64,000 nucleotides of DNA from Meandrina meandrites (taxonomy: Eukaryota > Cnidaria > Anthozoa > Scleractinia > Meandrinidae), in NCBI GenBank assembly GCA_963693305.1, contig OY855912.1:3089501-3153500 (forward strand), read 5' to 3'. The notes beneath the pieces are model-generated. The model saw only the letters and a program-made list of their open reading frames with translations. It ran no database searches and was not told the DNA's origin. Made by a program: the position numbers and the translations under genes. Shown piece by piece: positions 46,401 to 58,339 of the stretch. Position 1 is the stretch's first letter. Each line of letters opens with the position of its first letter.

Positions 46401-49400
46401 CTTGGCATTCGCGCCTTTTTTGGCTCGTCTCATCGTGTGCTGCGTAGGATGCATCCAAGATACCACTTAGGACACTGGTGATTTTCAAGTCAGAGTAGAC
46501 CCCTTTCCCCGACACGCTACCATTGTCCAGCACAACAATCTGATCGGCTAACTTCATGTACTTCTCATCATACGTAACCATAATTGTAATCTTATCTTTT
46601 AACAGCTGACAAATACACTGGGTAAATATGTGTTGACCAACTGTAACATCTACGGCACAGAGAGGATCATCTAAGACGTACATGTCAGCATCTGCATACA
46701 CTGCGCGTGCCAGGTTTACACGCGCGCGTTGGCCTCCACTCAGCACGACACCACGTTCTCCAACAAATGTTAAATCATCGTTTGACAGTTTTTGAAAGTC
46801 TTCTTTAAGGGCACAGGCCTCAATCACTTTTGCAAATTTGTCCTCGTCGAAGGCTTCTCCAAACAAAATGTTTTCTTGAATAGTTCCAGAAAAAACCCAG
46901 GCAGTTTGAGAAACATAGGCAGAAGTTCCCATGTAGCTTATTGTTCCATTAGATATGTCAACCTCTCCCACAATTGTGGCGAGAAGCGTGGTCTTTCCAC
47001 TTCCCACCTTCCCTGTTATAACAGTAAGACTCTTGTCTACCGCTTCAAAACTAACGTTTTCAAGAGTATTTTGTTCGTTGGTGTCTGTCACCTTGCATGC
47101 CAAGTTTGAAACAACTAACTTCCTTTTTATGTCCTGTGATGGTTCCAGGTTCGAATTCCGCTGACATTCTTTGCCGCCTAAAGTGGCTGGAAGCACTGAG
47201 CTTTGTTTGGATTCCCCGCAAAATACAGGCTTAAGAGAGTTGCCCCTTTCCTTCGCTTTGTATTCAATTTGTGTAATCCCTCGATCATCGCCATTTTCTA
47301 CAAAGGTTAAATTTTCCATGTGTAGAAATTGTTCTATTCTCTTCAAGGAAACTAAAGATTCCAGCAGCATTGAAACTCCACCTGTCATCCACCATAATAA
47401 TGATGTCCGCAATGTGTTGAGGAAGGAGAGCAGCATGAAGGTTTGTGCTGGTGTTACCTGCTTTCCAGTCAGAACAGAGGTCATGACGAACGAAAACAAA
47501 GCGAAGGGTCCTGCTATAAATGTCAGACATTCAAGCAGCGATAAAGGAGTATTCTTCTTACGGATGATCCCAATTTCGTTTCTGAAATTTTAGCGTGAAC
47601 CAATTATTACAGATGCCAATAGCATATACGATAACACAGAATTGATAAATTGGCAGTTCTTAACCAAGTGCCAAACGCGGACGAGAGTTGTTGAGAGTTC
47701 AAACTCTCGCCCTCGTTTGGTCTGAAAGTCTGCATGCACTCTCATCGACTCCCATGCGCTGTCATTGACTTGGAACGTACGTACGTTTTCGTACGTTCGC
47801 AGTCACTCTTGACAGTCTTTCAACGATTCTCGTTCTCGTTTTGCCCAGTTTGATGATAGTCGACGAGAGTTGACGAAAACTTCCTTTGGTCCGGGCTTTA
47901 TGAACAGTGCAGTTTACTTTCTGCCCCTTTCAATACAGCGCGAACTCTAAAATTTAAACCTTCCAATCCCTACCAATTCTACAGCTATGCAATTCATGAT
48001 TCACGATTAAGATTCCCCCACCCCCAATACAGCAAATGTGTTAAATAAAACTACCTACGCTACTTTTTTAAGTTGCCAAAGTTTTTCTTGTGGTTCTTCC
48101 GCGCAGCTTTGCCGAGCCTTTGACTTTGTGAAGCGCATATGCAAGAGTATAGACGCGTTTTGTTAATTTCAAGTGGTAAAATTCAGAGTCTTCATACGTT
48201 ATCCATGTCATTTGAAGCCGTAAAAAATCAACCCAAGCGCGGTCCCTGTGATTGACGGCGGTGAAAAACGCAACCTTTGGTTAAGTTCTTAACTTCAGAT
48301 TTCGCATGTTAATCAAAGGCTCCACTAGCTGACCACTTAGTCTTACCCTCGAATTCTCTTGACGTTGTCTCTGTAGTTCTCTTCCCATGCGTTCGCTTTA
48401 ATGGCACGGATAGCACTCACCAGCTCATCCATAAGTGTGATGCGTCGGTCCGACTGTTCAGCTGTTTTTCGGCGCAGAATGGCACAAAGATGTGATAGTA
48501 TGTATATGCATGGGACTGCGCTCATGAAAACAAGAATAGGTATCAATGCTTCTCTTCCAATAAAATACAAAACTATACAAGCTATCACAGGAATTTCGAT
48601 AAGCGACAAGGATGAGAGTGGCAAGAATTCTGGATCGTTTTCAATCCTTTTCAAGTCATTGGACACTAAATCTATCACGTGACCTGTTGAAGACTCTTGT
48701 AGTTTCGCTTGGCTGACCAGTAGGATCTGCAACCAAAACAACACCAGTTAAAAGATAGCCAGGAATCGAAATTTAATCTTTCAGTCTAGAAATGATTGTA
48801 GGATCGGAAGTGCCATATTCTCTGTCTGGCAGAATGTTCGTGTTTGTTTTCGTATTTGCTTTTGCTCTGTTAAGTCACATTTAGCCAGATGCTATTGAAT
48901 AAAAGCATTTTTGCAGTATTTAAATCTTGTCCGATGCGAGGAGCATTTCACTTTTAAACGTGACGCTAGGATAGAGAAATTGTAAACCTTTGGGGCTAGT
49001 TACGTAGAGGGGGGGGGGGGGGGGGGGGGGGCGGAGATTTGAATAAGCCAATCTTCAAAAATTGAAATGGCCAAGGAGTTGTTCTGGGAGGGGCTGGTGT
49101 TGATTAATTGGCGGCTTACCTTCATATAGACTATTCCCTTGATCGCGCTGCTAAGCTGTAGGCCAATTATCTCATATTGAAAAGTAATGAAATGTGAGGT
49201 GGCAGCTGTCAAACCACAGAGAGGCATTAGTGCTGCCACACCGTAAGCCAAGCCATTTCCTTTGTCGGAATCCATTAACAGATGTATCAGAGTTCCTAGT
49301 AAAAGTGGCTGCAAAACACGCCCTGCAGCATAAAGGAGAGAAGCAAACCAATTGATGCAAAATTCTTTCAAGGAAATTGTCTTTAAAACACTTTTCCACA

Positions 49401-49668
49401 GTTTGGCTTGTTTTCCACGTCGGCGACACTCTTCCACGTCTTTATTCCATTGCTTTTGGAGTTTTTCTGTTAATTCTTGTGTCTTATATTTCTCATGAAT
49501 AGGGAAGACATCAGACTGCGTCAATAGCCGCTGACTTCCAGTTTTTAAAACGTCATTCATCCACCAAAACGTGAAAGCCGAAAAGAAGTTTGCTTTGCTC
49601 AGTGGGTGGGAGACGTTTTCGTCATCTTCTTCATCACCGGCGACTTTCTGGTAGCCTTTATTTGACAT
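42468..49668 (-). CDS. ABCC4-like: ABCC4-like (MRP-type) ABC transporter, copy A
   Basis: Six exons join in phase: 49668-49120, 48726-48347, 47581-46236, 45488-44918, 44479-44343 and 43387-42468, giving 1300 aa. There is no TMD0, so this is a short MRP as in ABCC4 (about 1325 aa). MRP4-type pumps export organic anions, cyclic nucleotides and conjugates across the plasma membrane. TMD1 starts with [18 protein letters not shown]1: Walker A GKVGSGKT (500-507), LSGGQ (590-594), Walker B MYVLDD (610-615). TMD2: [20 protein letters not shown] and LRLD-type [13 protein letters not shown]2: Walker A GRTGDGKS (1093-1100), LSVGE (1195-1199), Walker B IVILDE (1215-1220), H-loop His1251. In NBD1 the H-loop histidine is Tyr647 (MVTYDEKY). 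The ATG is chosen at MSNKGYQ; an acceptor (atcacag) four bases upstream implies a noncoding first exon. Confidence 0.93.
43407..43458. repeat. (TAA)n beside the exon 6 acceptor, copy A
   Basis: About 17 units in the intron directly before cttttcttcactgacag on the minus strand. Copy B has about five more units at the same place. Confidence 0.93.
46002..46090. repeat. 45-bp tandem duplication in ABCC copy A intron 3
   Basis: attatcgtgataatcttcag starts both units (46002 and 46047). Copy B has only one unit (about 62739), so the duplication followed the gene duplication. Confidence 0.85.
46236..47581 (-). CDS. ABCC copy A exon 3: TMD1 end and NBD1
   Basis: A single 1346-bp exon covering residues 310-758. 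It holds the last TMD1 helices, the linker, NBD1 and the start of TMD2. NBD1 has the usual ABCC Walker B Asp-Asp (LDDPLCAVD), i.e. the degenerate site, plus the unusual VTY in place of VTH. Confidence 0.92.
49009..49031. repeat. Poly-G run (23)
   Basis: In ABCC copy A intron 1, on the plus strand (poly-C in the transcript). Confidence 0.95.
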
Positions 49669-50428
49669 AATGCTGTGATTTTAAAGCAAATAACACACTT
49701 TGAGGGTGAGGCTGTCACTTCTTTATGACCGAACTGTTTACGTTTCCCTAGGCCATGGGAATTGGAGTTACCGAGGTTTTACTGTACAATTCTAATCTTA
49801 TTAAATTTTGTTTTAAAATTAAATTAATTTCCTTTTTTGACCACAAAGATAGTTCAGAGGCCAAAAGAGGTAAAATAGAAACTGGGATTTGCGCAAATTG
49901 TCACTGGGACTGGGATTTCGTCACTGGGAATGGGAATCACAGGCAAAAAAAAAAACAATAGAATTGGGACTGGGATTTTCAAGATTTGGGAAAACAATAT
50001 GATGGGAAATGGGATTTGCGCAAAAATTGGGTTGGGAAAATAGAACTTATACCCCCACCCCCCTTTCAGGACCCTCATAGTTATAAGTATGGAGAAAAAA
50101 AAGTTGTCTTTCACCAAAAATTAGTCACGAACTTTTCCTTGGAAGTTGACAAACACACTTGATTGATGTCTTTCATTAGTCACGTTTGGTTCACGATGAA
50201 TACAATCAGCTGTGCGATGGCGTGACCGATGGCTCAACAGATCACGTGGTTTTTAAAAATAACCAGCGAGTTGGTTACGTCAATGATGACATTAGTATGA
50301 CGTTATTACACTTAAGTCCAAATGTTTTCACACTTAGGAGTTTATTTACATTTAAGGCCAAATGTTATTACATTTAGGAGTTTATTTCAATTAGGGACGG
50401 TTATAACATTAGGTCTTCTACAGATATG

Positions 50429-50541
50429 AACCGGTTTTATGTGTGTCTGGAAAACCCGAATAGCGAATAGCGAACAGCAAATAGCGACGAATAGTCACGA
50501 ATAGTCGTTGAATAGTGACGAATAAATACGAATAGCGACGA
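50429..50541. repeat. gaatagcga-type array, left inverted copy
   Basis: Degenerate repeats of gaatagcga/gaatagtcacg joined to aaccggttttatgtgtgtctgg. The same junction occurs inverted at 55287-55512. Confidence 0.75.
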
Positions 50542-51504
50542 TTATAATCCATCAAATGTTTTTCACGCACACGATTTTTCGAAACACGTGACGTGATGCA
50601 GCCAAAACTGGGGCACATCAGATGATTTCCCCAAGTGATATTCCCCAGTTTTTGAACTTCGCGATTTACGTTCGCACGTTTAATTTTTATCCCGAGTAAA
50701 TTGTTAAAATGAATAGAACTAAACATTTTGAACTGACTAATAATATCTTGAGCACCGATAGAATTACTTTGACGTTTAAAAGCTTTTCTAGATTGTTAGT
50801 AAAACGCGTAATGGCGTAAGGGGTAACGGCGTAACGAGAATCGGTGTAACCAGTTTTTTCTGTTTTATTTGTTTCATTTATTTATTTATTTATTTTTGTT
50901 TTGGCTACGAAGTATTCCATTGTGCATACCGTACTGTGCATAATTTTACGCGCGATTAGCGCGCGCACACCAAGAAAATGGCGCCTTTTTCTATAGGCTG
51001 GCTCACAAGAGGAATAAATCGTCACCATTTTTTTCTCTTTTCTGAGGCTAGCAATAACTCTCTTTCTGTTAAATGAATGTAAACAAATTTCCATTGTAGA
51101 AAAAATAATAATCCACGGAAATGTGACTGACTTAGCCAGTACTCGTAATTGTGACCGCCAGGTCACTGCGTGCCAGGAACAAGATGAATCTGTGTCGATT
51201 GAAACTGCGTGCCTTAATCACGAAACACTTATTTAATTGTTGCTTGAAGTCGATGTGGTACATCGTTAGTTATATTTCGCGTTTTGCTTTCTCCCTATTT
51301 TTTCTGTTCTCACGAAATGTGAAGTAAATGTTTCAAATATGATATTGTTAAGGAATTATGGGCTAGATTCAAGGTCTTCCTGCTCCTAAACGAATACCCG
51401 GACCCCTCTGTTTTATTTCATTAATAAAGTTCTCTTATATAAGATGAACAGCCAATAAGCAAAGTTTGAACGAAATTCTTTTATCAGTGTCCTTACTCAA
51501 TAGA

Positions 51505-51826
51505 CTTTTGGACTAAGTTTGAAAACTTTTGGTTAAGAATAACTAAAGAGCAAATAAAACTTGATTATAACAATATATTAATATTAGGAATTTTGGATCA
51601 GAAATTTAGCTTACTCAATTATTTTATTATTCTGGGTAAACTTTATTTATGGTAGTGTCGTAAGAATAATCAAATCCCTTTTTTCTTACCTTTTGAAGAA
51701 ATAGTCAAGGAAAAATATAAAACTGAAAAACTTATAGCCTCTCAAAACAACTTGGCCTTAAAAAAATGCCAGGCTAAATGGGACCGTGTATTGAACAGCA
51801 ATCTAGACGTCTTTGTTAAGGATTAA
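51505..51826 (+). pseudogene. L1/Tx1-like LINE, ORF2 C-terminal remnant
   Basis: One frame encodes DFWTKFENFWLRITKEQIKL, ILGILDQKFSLLNYFI, LGKLYLW, an in-frame TAG, CRKNNQIPFFLPFEEIVKEK, then KTEKLIASQ and a stop at 51826. The LGKxYLW and xPxFxxF layout is that of L1/Tx1 ORF2 ends. The solo LTR inserted just downstream. Confidence 0.62.
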
Positions 51827-51837
51827 GTGCTGCATGT

Positions 51838-52927
51838 TGTAACGGTAAGTTTTTCCTTGTGGGCGTACGGAAACACGGGCGAACTCTGAACTTGAGATAC
51901 GAGACAACTGCGACGATAATTTGCGGGGAAAATTAGACTCAAACGGGGCACTCGCTTGCAAGGAAGAGCCGTTACACTCTTGGGTACCGGGATCTAACCA
52001 CGAACTGGACGGACAGCAACAGCAACAACTCAGCTTGGATCCAACAGCAATTTATTCCAACTTAGTGTGTAATCGTAGAAACGTGGTCGAAGAAATGTGA
52101 TCCAAGAAATGTAATCGAAGAAATGTAATCCAAGAAATGTAATCGAAAAAGCATAACAAGTTCGGTTGTTTATATACGATTTGTACAAGCGTCTATTGTT
52201 AAAAGAGTATAATAAGTGTGCTAACACCAGAATGTGAAAAGTGATTACAAGTCCTTTGAGGATAGCGCAACCTAATAAAAATTCTAACTTAACTTTCCGA
52301 GTCTATTGTTAAAAGTGTTCGTTGCTTGGCGGAGAAAGTTACAACTAAAATTACACTAAATTAAAACTACCGGACGAAATTATATCTAGTGAATAGCTAA
52401 TAAATTTTGAAGTGTTAACGAGCGGCTTCTTGCCGACCGATCGCACCTCAAATATCTTAAGTAACTAAAACATTAATTAAAGAACTGGATGTGTCAGCAA
52501 ATGTATTCACAATTAAAACGCATTGAGTCAGCGACCAACAGGTGGTTAATTAATCCTATTCAAGTGAACAGCAGAGGCGAGATCGGCACGAGACTTATTT
52601 AGCAAACACTCCGAAAACTAAATTAAATACTGAGAAAATGTAACACATTTTAGAAATGCGACAAGCGCGGAACTCTTAAGTAATTAGCTACGGTAATAAA
52701 CCAAAACAACCGCTATTACTAAAAAATAAGTGACACAAAAAGTTCGGAAGTAAAAAAGGAACGATCTATTATTTAAACTTTACGCCTTTTTATATTAAAC
52801 GACCAAAATAATAGATCAACAGGTTATTTTTGGCTAATCAGGTGCTGCTGGCTTTTGTAAGTGTTTTTAAAATGCTAAATACGGTTAAACATAGAAATGA
52901 CTCGAATACGGTAAATTCTCCGTAACA
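51838..52927. mobile_element. Probable solo LTR
   Basis: Begins TGTAACGG and ends CCGTAACA, imperfect inverted termini of the TG..CA type. It is flanked by the 4-bp direct repeat ATGT (51834-51837 and 52928-52931). Length is 1090 bp. A 17-18 bp tandem repeat (gtaatcgaagaaat words) lies at 52084-52150. No internal coding region remains. A short duplication can arise by chance, hence moderate confidence. Confidence 0.48.
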
Positions 52928-53029
52928 ATGTATTTATCAACTTATATTTATTTATTTAAATATAGATATGAACTTTATAGTATCAAGGAAAAATATAAAT
53001 ATAGTATCACGCAAAACTGCGAATTTTTA

Positions 53030-53580
53030 TTTTTCATTTTGACAAAAATACGCCACAGATTGATTTATCATGTTGAATTTAGTATGTATACGAAGTTTCA
53101 TAAAAACGCGTTGCAAACCCGTGGAAATATGTAACTCCAAACTTTTCAAGGTTTACAAAGAAATGTATGGCTGGGGGCAATTCCCGGGATATGTCTGACC
53201 ATTAGTAACATTCGCTCCTAACTTGCTCAAAATTTTAAAGAGAAAATTCAAACTAGATAGGAATATCTTTCGGGTGATTCGTTATGCTGTGACCAGTCTC
53301 CCTTTTCCCCTAAAGTCATGCCGACTAAAGCGAAAGCGAGCGAGCGCGATATACGATGCGTGCGTGTTGTCTACGGCAGCACCCAAACAGCGCGAGTCAA
53401 CCGATATAAACCGGTTTTATTGATTGAACTAAAAACTGGAATGGTAACTTACCTCTGGAGAATGGGTTCGAGCTGTTAACGCTACTGGCTAGCTCAAGAA
53501 AACAACTAATTGTTTTTGCTTGACTGGTCTTTTAACAGATAATACGAGACATTCTTGCTAAAAAAACATTTACGGCGAAA
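53030..53580 (-). promoter_or_regulatory. Module 1 of a triplicated unit: candidate ABCC first exon
   Basis: Minus strand: tgtctcgtattat, then an exon-like stretch ending ttctccagag|gtaagtt (last exon base 53453). The same design occurs in modules 2 and 3. The donor could splice to the acceptor at 49673 just before the ABCC start codon. Transcription is not demonstrated. Confidence 0.45.
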
Positions 53581-53589
53581 TAACAATAT

Positions 53590-54041
53590 CTTATTGATTT
53601 AATTTCTGTTTTACCGCCATCCCGCTATGATTTGCGGCGAAATAACAAGGGAATTCTTTTGAGCACCCCAAAGCGTTTCACTGATGCTACCATGGGAGAT
53701 CGATCCTTCATGACGGCAGCACCACGGCTTTGGAACAGTCTTCCCATAAGCATTAGATCTGCTTGCACCACAAGTGATTTTAAATAGAAACTTAAGACAT
53801 TTTTATTCAAGAAGGCATTTTGTTAATACAATTAAGTTATATTTAGATTTTTATATAGTTCTTCTGCAAATTATTTTTCTTATCGTTAATTGTAAATAGT
53901 GTAAGTTTCGTTTTTGATTTCACAGGAATTGTAAATAGGTTCTTATTTATTTTGTATTTATTGTAATGCGCATTTGATTATTTTATAGAAAAAGCGCAAT
54001 ATAAATATTAAATATTATTATTATTATTATTATTATTATAA
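53590..54041 (+). pseudogene. CR1-like LINE 3' end with (ATT)n tail
   Basis: Encodes TPKRFTDATMGDRSFMTAAP, RLWNSLPISIRSACTTSDFK, a stop, then KLKTFLFKKAF. This is the usual C-terminus of CR1/L2-type reverse transcriptases. A short AT-rich 3' UTR ends in (ATT)n at 54013-54039. It interrupts module 1 of the triplicated unit. Confidence 0.7.
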
Positions 54042-54109
54042 AAATAACAAACCTCTTCAATTCACGCTCTGTTTCTCTTCGACAAAACTCTTTACTAAAT
54101 GATCCTAAA

Positions 54110-54850
54110 TCAAATAATGTCGACAAAAAAGACCCCACAGATCGACTTATCATCGCGAATTCAGTTTATATACGAAGTTTCATAAAAAGCGCGTTGAAAA
54201 CTTATGGAAATATGGGACTCCAAACTTCTAACCCTCAGGAACTCTGACCGTTAGTAACATTTGCTCGTAACCTGATCAAAAGTTAAACGAGAAAATTCAA
54301 ATTAGACGGAAATATCTTTCGGGTGCTTCGTTAGACTGTCAGCAGTCTCCCTCTTGCCCTAAAGTTCATGGGGACGAACGCGAAAGAGCGCGATATACAT
54401 GTACGATGCGAGCATATCGTCGAGGGCAGCACCCAAACAGCGTGAGATCATGAAGCCAAATGATAAAATCATATAAACCGGTTTTTGACGATTGAGCTTA
54501 AAACTGAAATGATTAAATTGAAGCAAGAAACTTACCTCTGGAAAAGGGGTTCGACCTGTTAACGCTATTAGTAACTCCAGTCAAGAAAACAAATTAATTT
54601 TCTTTAGTTGATTGCCTCATTATACGAGACATTCTTGCTAAAAATAAGAAACCTCTTCAATTTACGCTCTGTTTCTCTTGCACAAAGCTCTTTACTGAGC
54701 TTTATTAAATGATCCTAAATCAGACAATGCCGCATTTTAATCAAGTTCCTCAGAGTCTTGAACTATGTTGGCATTCCGCAGTTTTCAAATTTCATCCTCA
54801 AAATCTAAGGAGCATAGTCCAAATCTAAACCTGAGAATTGCAGCACAAAC
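54110..54850 (-). promoter_or_regulatory. Module 2 of the triplicated unit: candidate ABCC first exon
   Basis: About 1.07 kb from module 1, sharing tatctttcgggtg, gcagcacccaaacagcg, aaaccgg and gttaacgcta words. Minus strand: gtctcgtataatgaggc, then exon-like sequence ending ttttccagag|gtaagtttcttgc (last exon base 54536). Confidence 0.45.
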
Positions 54851-55286
54851 ACATATTGTTCCCAAGGCAAGTACTCGTTTGAATTTTATCGTTTGTGCAG
54901 TTACAGTACAGTTTGTAGTTATTACAGTCGTTCCAAGCGAAGCGTACCCCCTTAGAATACATTAACGAATTGATTATTGAAATTTGAATTTCAAGAATGT
55001 ATTCATGTTGTTAAACATAGAAGCGCCGATCAATGTTCGAATCAGAAATTGGTTTCTGATCACAGCCGCCCGATTTGAATAAGAGAAGGCGAGGAAATGA
55101 ATTTGTCTCACCATTCGTTACACCTAATAAGCGTGAACTCGTATGTCATGATAACATATGTCCAAGTTTGTTCAAAGAGATTTCACATAACGTTTTGCAA
55201 GAGTGATCACGAAAGTGAACCACCCATGAATGAACAAAGCGAGCCTTGGGAACACTATATGTTTGTGCTGAAATTTCTTAAGTTTA

Positions 55287-55512
55287 GATCGGCGACTATT
55301 TACGAATATTTGTCACTATTCGCGACTCTTCAACGACAGCACTATTCTTCGCTATTCGCAACTATTCGTCACTATTCGCGGAGTGTGGACAAAACGTGGG
55401 GGAGGCTCTGGTGTAGGCCATGGCCTATTCAACGACTGTTCGCGACTATGTCACTATTCGCGACTATTCGCACTATTCGCTATTCGTGTTTTCCAGACAC
55501 CCCGGTTTATCG
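55287..55512. repeat. ctattcg-type array, right inverted copy
   Basis: Many degenerate cactattcgcga units ending ctattcgtgttttccagaca, the reverse of the 50429 array and its junction. The pair is 5 kb apart. Confidence 0.75.
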
Positions 55513-55805
55513 GTTGAACTAAAAACTGGAACGATAAAATTGAAGCAAGAAACTTACCTGTGGAGAAGGAGTTCGAGCTGTTAACGCTACATAGCTAGCT
55601 CAAGATAACAAAACAAACTAATTTTCTTTGCTTGAGTGCCTTATTATACAAGACATTCAATTCACGCTCTGTTTCTCTTGGACAAAGCTCTTTACTAAAT
55701 GATCCTAAATCAAATAATGCCCCTTTTTAATCAAGTTCCTCAGAGTCTTGAACCACGTTGCATATCCGTTGTTTTCAAATTTCGTCCTCAAAGTCTAAAA
55801 AGCAT
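55500..55805 (-). promoter_or_regulatory. Module 3 of the triplicated unit: candidate ABCC first exon
   Basis: Minus strand: atgtcttgtataataaggc, then exon-like sequence with gcgttaacagctcgaac ending ttctccacag|gtaagtttcttgc (last exon base 55558). Its distal end matches module 2 (tcaagttcctcagagtcttg). Confidence 0.45.
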
Positions 55806-56326
55806 GGTGGATAATTTATAAAAAGGCAAAATAAAGCCAATTTCTTAACAACATCGACACAGTTCTCTTCAGTTTGGTGAACAGCCAATTGCATGTCTAT
55901 GCCGTGATTAATAAGCATCCCCTGAGGAGATGCAATATAATCAGTGGAAACTTCTGCGCCCCAAGACTATGATTTTACAAAATTCTGAACGAAACAATAA
56001 GATAAACCCACTAACACTTCCAAGGCCTAAGTTTGTTTAGGTTACTTTCTAAACAGGGGGAAAGAGAAACCATTTTAGATGAAAAATATGTGAATGTCAG
56101 ATTGTTGCTATTGTAAACAATTTTCTAGAAGCAGATCGGGTTCAGCGATTTTCAAAGGACGAGTCTACGTTGAGGGTCAAAATGGATCGTGGAGGAATAT
56201 AAAAGAGGTGAACAAAAGAAACCCGACTTCTATCAGAGGAGGCCCATACAAACGGAGTGACTGATTGTATCTTCGCAATAAAAAAAAAATGTGAGAGCAG
56301 AGGATATGATTCTCTCAAATGATAAT

Positions 56327-58339
56327 AGCGGAGCTCCCGCGGGCGCCGAAGGCGCCCGCGGGCGGAGCTCCATACCCATAGAAATTGGTAAATCCATCAA
56401 GCCAAGAAAATTTGGTGGTCGCCCGCGTCCGTACGTACGTACGTCCGTACGTACGCACGGATTAGGCCTGGGAACGAGTTTGGCTTTGTCCTTGATTTTC
56501 TCCTTGATTTGGAGTCCTTCTTACGCAAAAAGTGACACAAAAACATATTCGGTTCGTTTAGAGTTGAGTTACCTGTCGTAAAAAATTGTAAGAACACTGC
56601 ATTACTTCAGGGTTTTGTTTTTCACGTTTTAAATTTGATCTGGACATTTCATTTCAACTTAAACGAAGCGATTGTTTGAAAAGGCGGTAAATCTGTGGCA
56701 AGAGTGGCACCTTGTTCACTTTTTAAGCTGAATGAAAGAGGCGAACAAAGCTGCTGGAAAACATAGATCTTCGCCTATTTCTCGCTTTATTTACTCATCT
56801 ACAGCGTGGAAACTTATGCCAAATGATTCAGGGATAGCCTCTTAGCGTGAACATCCGAAATGTTTGCCGACCTGAATATGATATATCCGACTACAAGTCA
56901 ACAACAGCGAGAGTTTAAGAACTTTCCACAGTTCCTGCGGCTGATTAATTCAGCTGACATTAAGCCGAACTAAAAGTGAGCTCAGAACCGGTCAATTTCA
57001 CGAAGTGATGGATAAAGACTCTTAACCGCTACACCGAAAGAAAGGAAGAGATTGATCTTCGCTGATAATTCAAATAATGTAAGCTTATATGTCGGTCGAG
57101 TTGGAGTTGGAATAAGCTCACATGGAAACTGGCGTGTTCGTTTCCGATATTATGGCGCTGGTTTGAAAGCTTTGCCATGAAGAATTTACAAGTCTTTTCC
57201 AAATATAAGGTAACAAATGTAATGTTTACCCTAAGCTTAAGTCTATTTTTATTGTGAGAACTCTGTTTGAACTTCATTTACAACCGAATTCGAAGTTGTA
57301 TCGTTTTTCAGATCTTTCCGTAGGCTTACATATTTATAAATTCCATTATTTCTTAATGCTGCTTTCAAACCTCTTAGCTTTAATTACTTTTGTACATTTT
57401 ACACAGACATTGTCTATTAAATGTTTGGCTTCAAATGTTGTGTTTTGGTTAGTGGAGTAAACTGTAAAGTTCATTTTTGGATTTTCATTTGAAAGAATAT
57501 TGATTGAGCTACATGTACTCGGATCAAAAACACGTTTCGCCTTTGCAAAATATTACAAACTACACACTTGTACTGAGGAAAATCCCGCAAACAAAGCCAA
57601 ACCAAAACTAGTAAAACTACTCAACGATACTGCACACTAAAATGAAATAAGCAATTTGTTATCCAACTGCTCTATTTTATTCGCTCGCATTGTTTATTTC
57701 AGTGAGTGTATCGTACGCGTTATTTAACAGGATTTGAGATTCCTCAACAATTATTTACGCCGGCTTCGTTGCGTGTTACCTGCACCTGGGTGAGTGAGTT
57801 CAGACTTTTTGTACCGTACATTTCCTTACCAGAAACGAGGAAAATTCATTTAGTTCTGTACATAAAATTCTCTAATGTATTAAGCAACGTGTACGATAAA
57901 ACAGAATAGTTAATCATGCAATTAAATAAAGACGGCTCAAACTACATTGTTCGCTTGTTAGATAGCGATAGCGAACAATCTTCTAAATCACGACCGGCTC
58001 CCAATGAATTTGCCAGGTTTGTTTTGCAGCCGTGATTTTCTTTGTCCTGGCGTGAACTCGTTTTCTTTAGCCGCGTGTTGACTTTGTATCGCGCTGTATT
58101 TTTTTTTTTGCCTAGAGTTGTTTTGAAGCAAACAAAAACAAATTTCCTTCCCTTCATTGAGGTCCTTTTTTCACTGATTTTCTCTAGGAAGTTTATTAGT
58201 GTACAGTAAAAGTTGTAAAAAGTTTTAATACTAAAATTTGATATGTGCGCCTCCGTGCATACGTGAGGAACCCAATAAAGTGCAGGGGCATCAAAACACT
58301 GTAAATTCAAGCAAAAAAATAATAAATGGGAGCTCCGCT
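56327..58339. mobile_element. Possible element bounded by AGCGGAGCTCC inverted ends
   Basis: Left end 56327-56337 and right end 58329-58339 are exact 11-bp inverted repeats. Just inside the left end is a GC-rich hairpin (56330-56371; arms gcgggcgcc and ggcgcccgc around gaa), followed by a gtac-repeat patch at about 56430-56455. No target duplication or transposase was found. Confidence 0.3.

Larger units (their letters stand above)
41689..47324. repeat. Segmental duplication, copy A part visible twice
   Basis: Aligns with 58396-64000 through exons, introns and 3' flank, at an offset of about 16.7 kb. Indels in introns shift the offset from 16682 to 16749. The true right edge lies beyond the window in copy B. 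Confidence 0.88.

Noticed and set aside
47660..47885. Inverted-rich patch with repeated cgagagttg and a cgtacgtacg palindrome in ABCC copy A intron 2
   Set aside because: It may be a MITE, but I could not define matched ends or a target duplication.
56291..56581. 96-codon frame through the GC hairpin and gtac repeats
   Set aside because: It reads through low-complexity palindromic DNA (PYVRTSVRTH from gtac repeats); no real protein signature.
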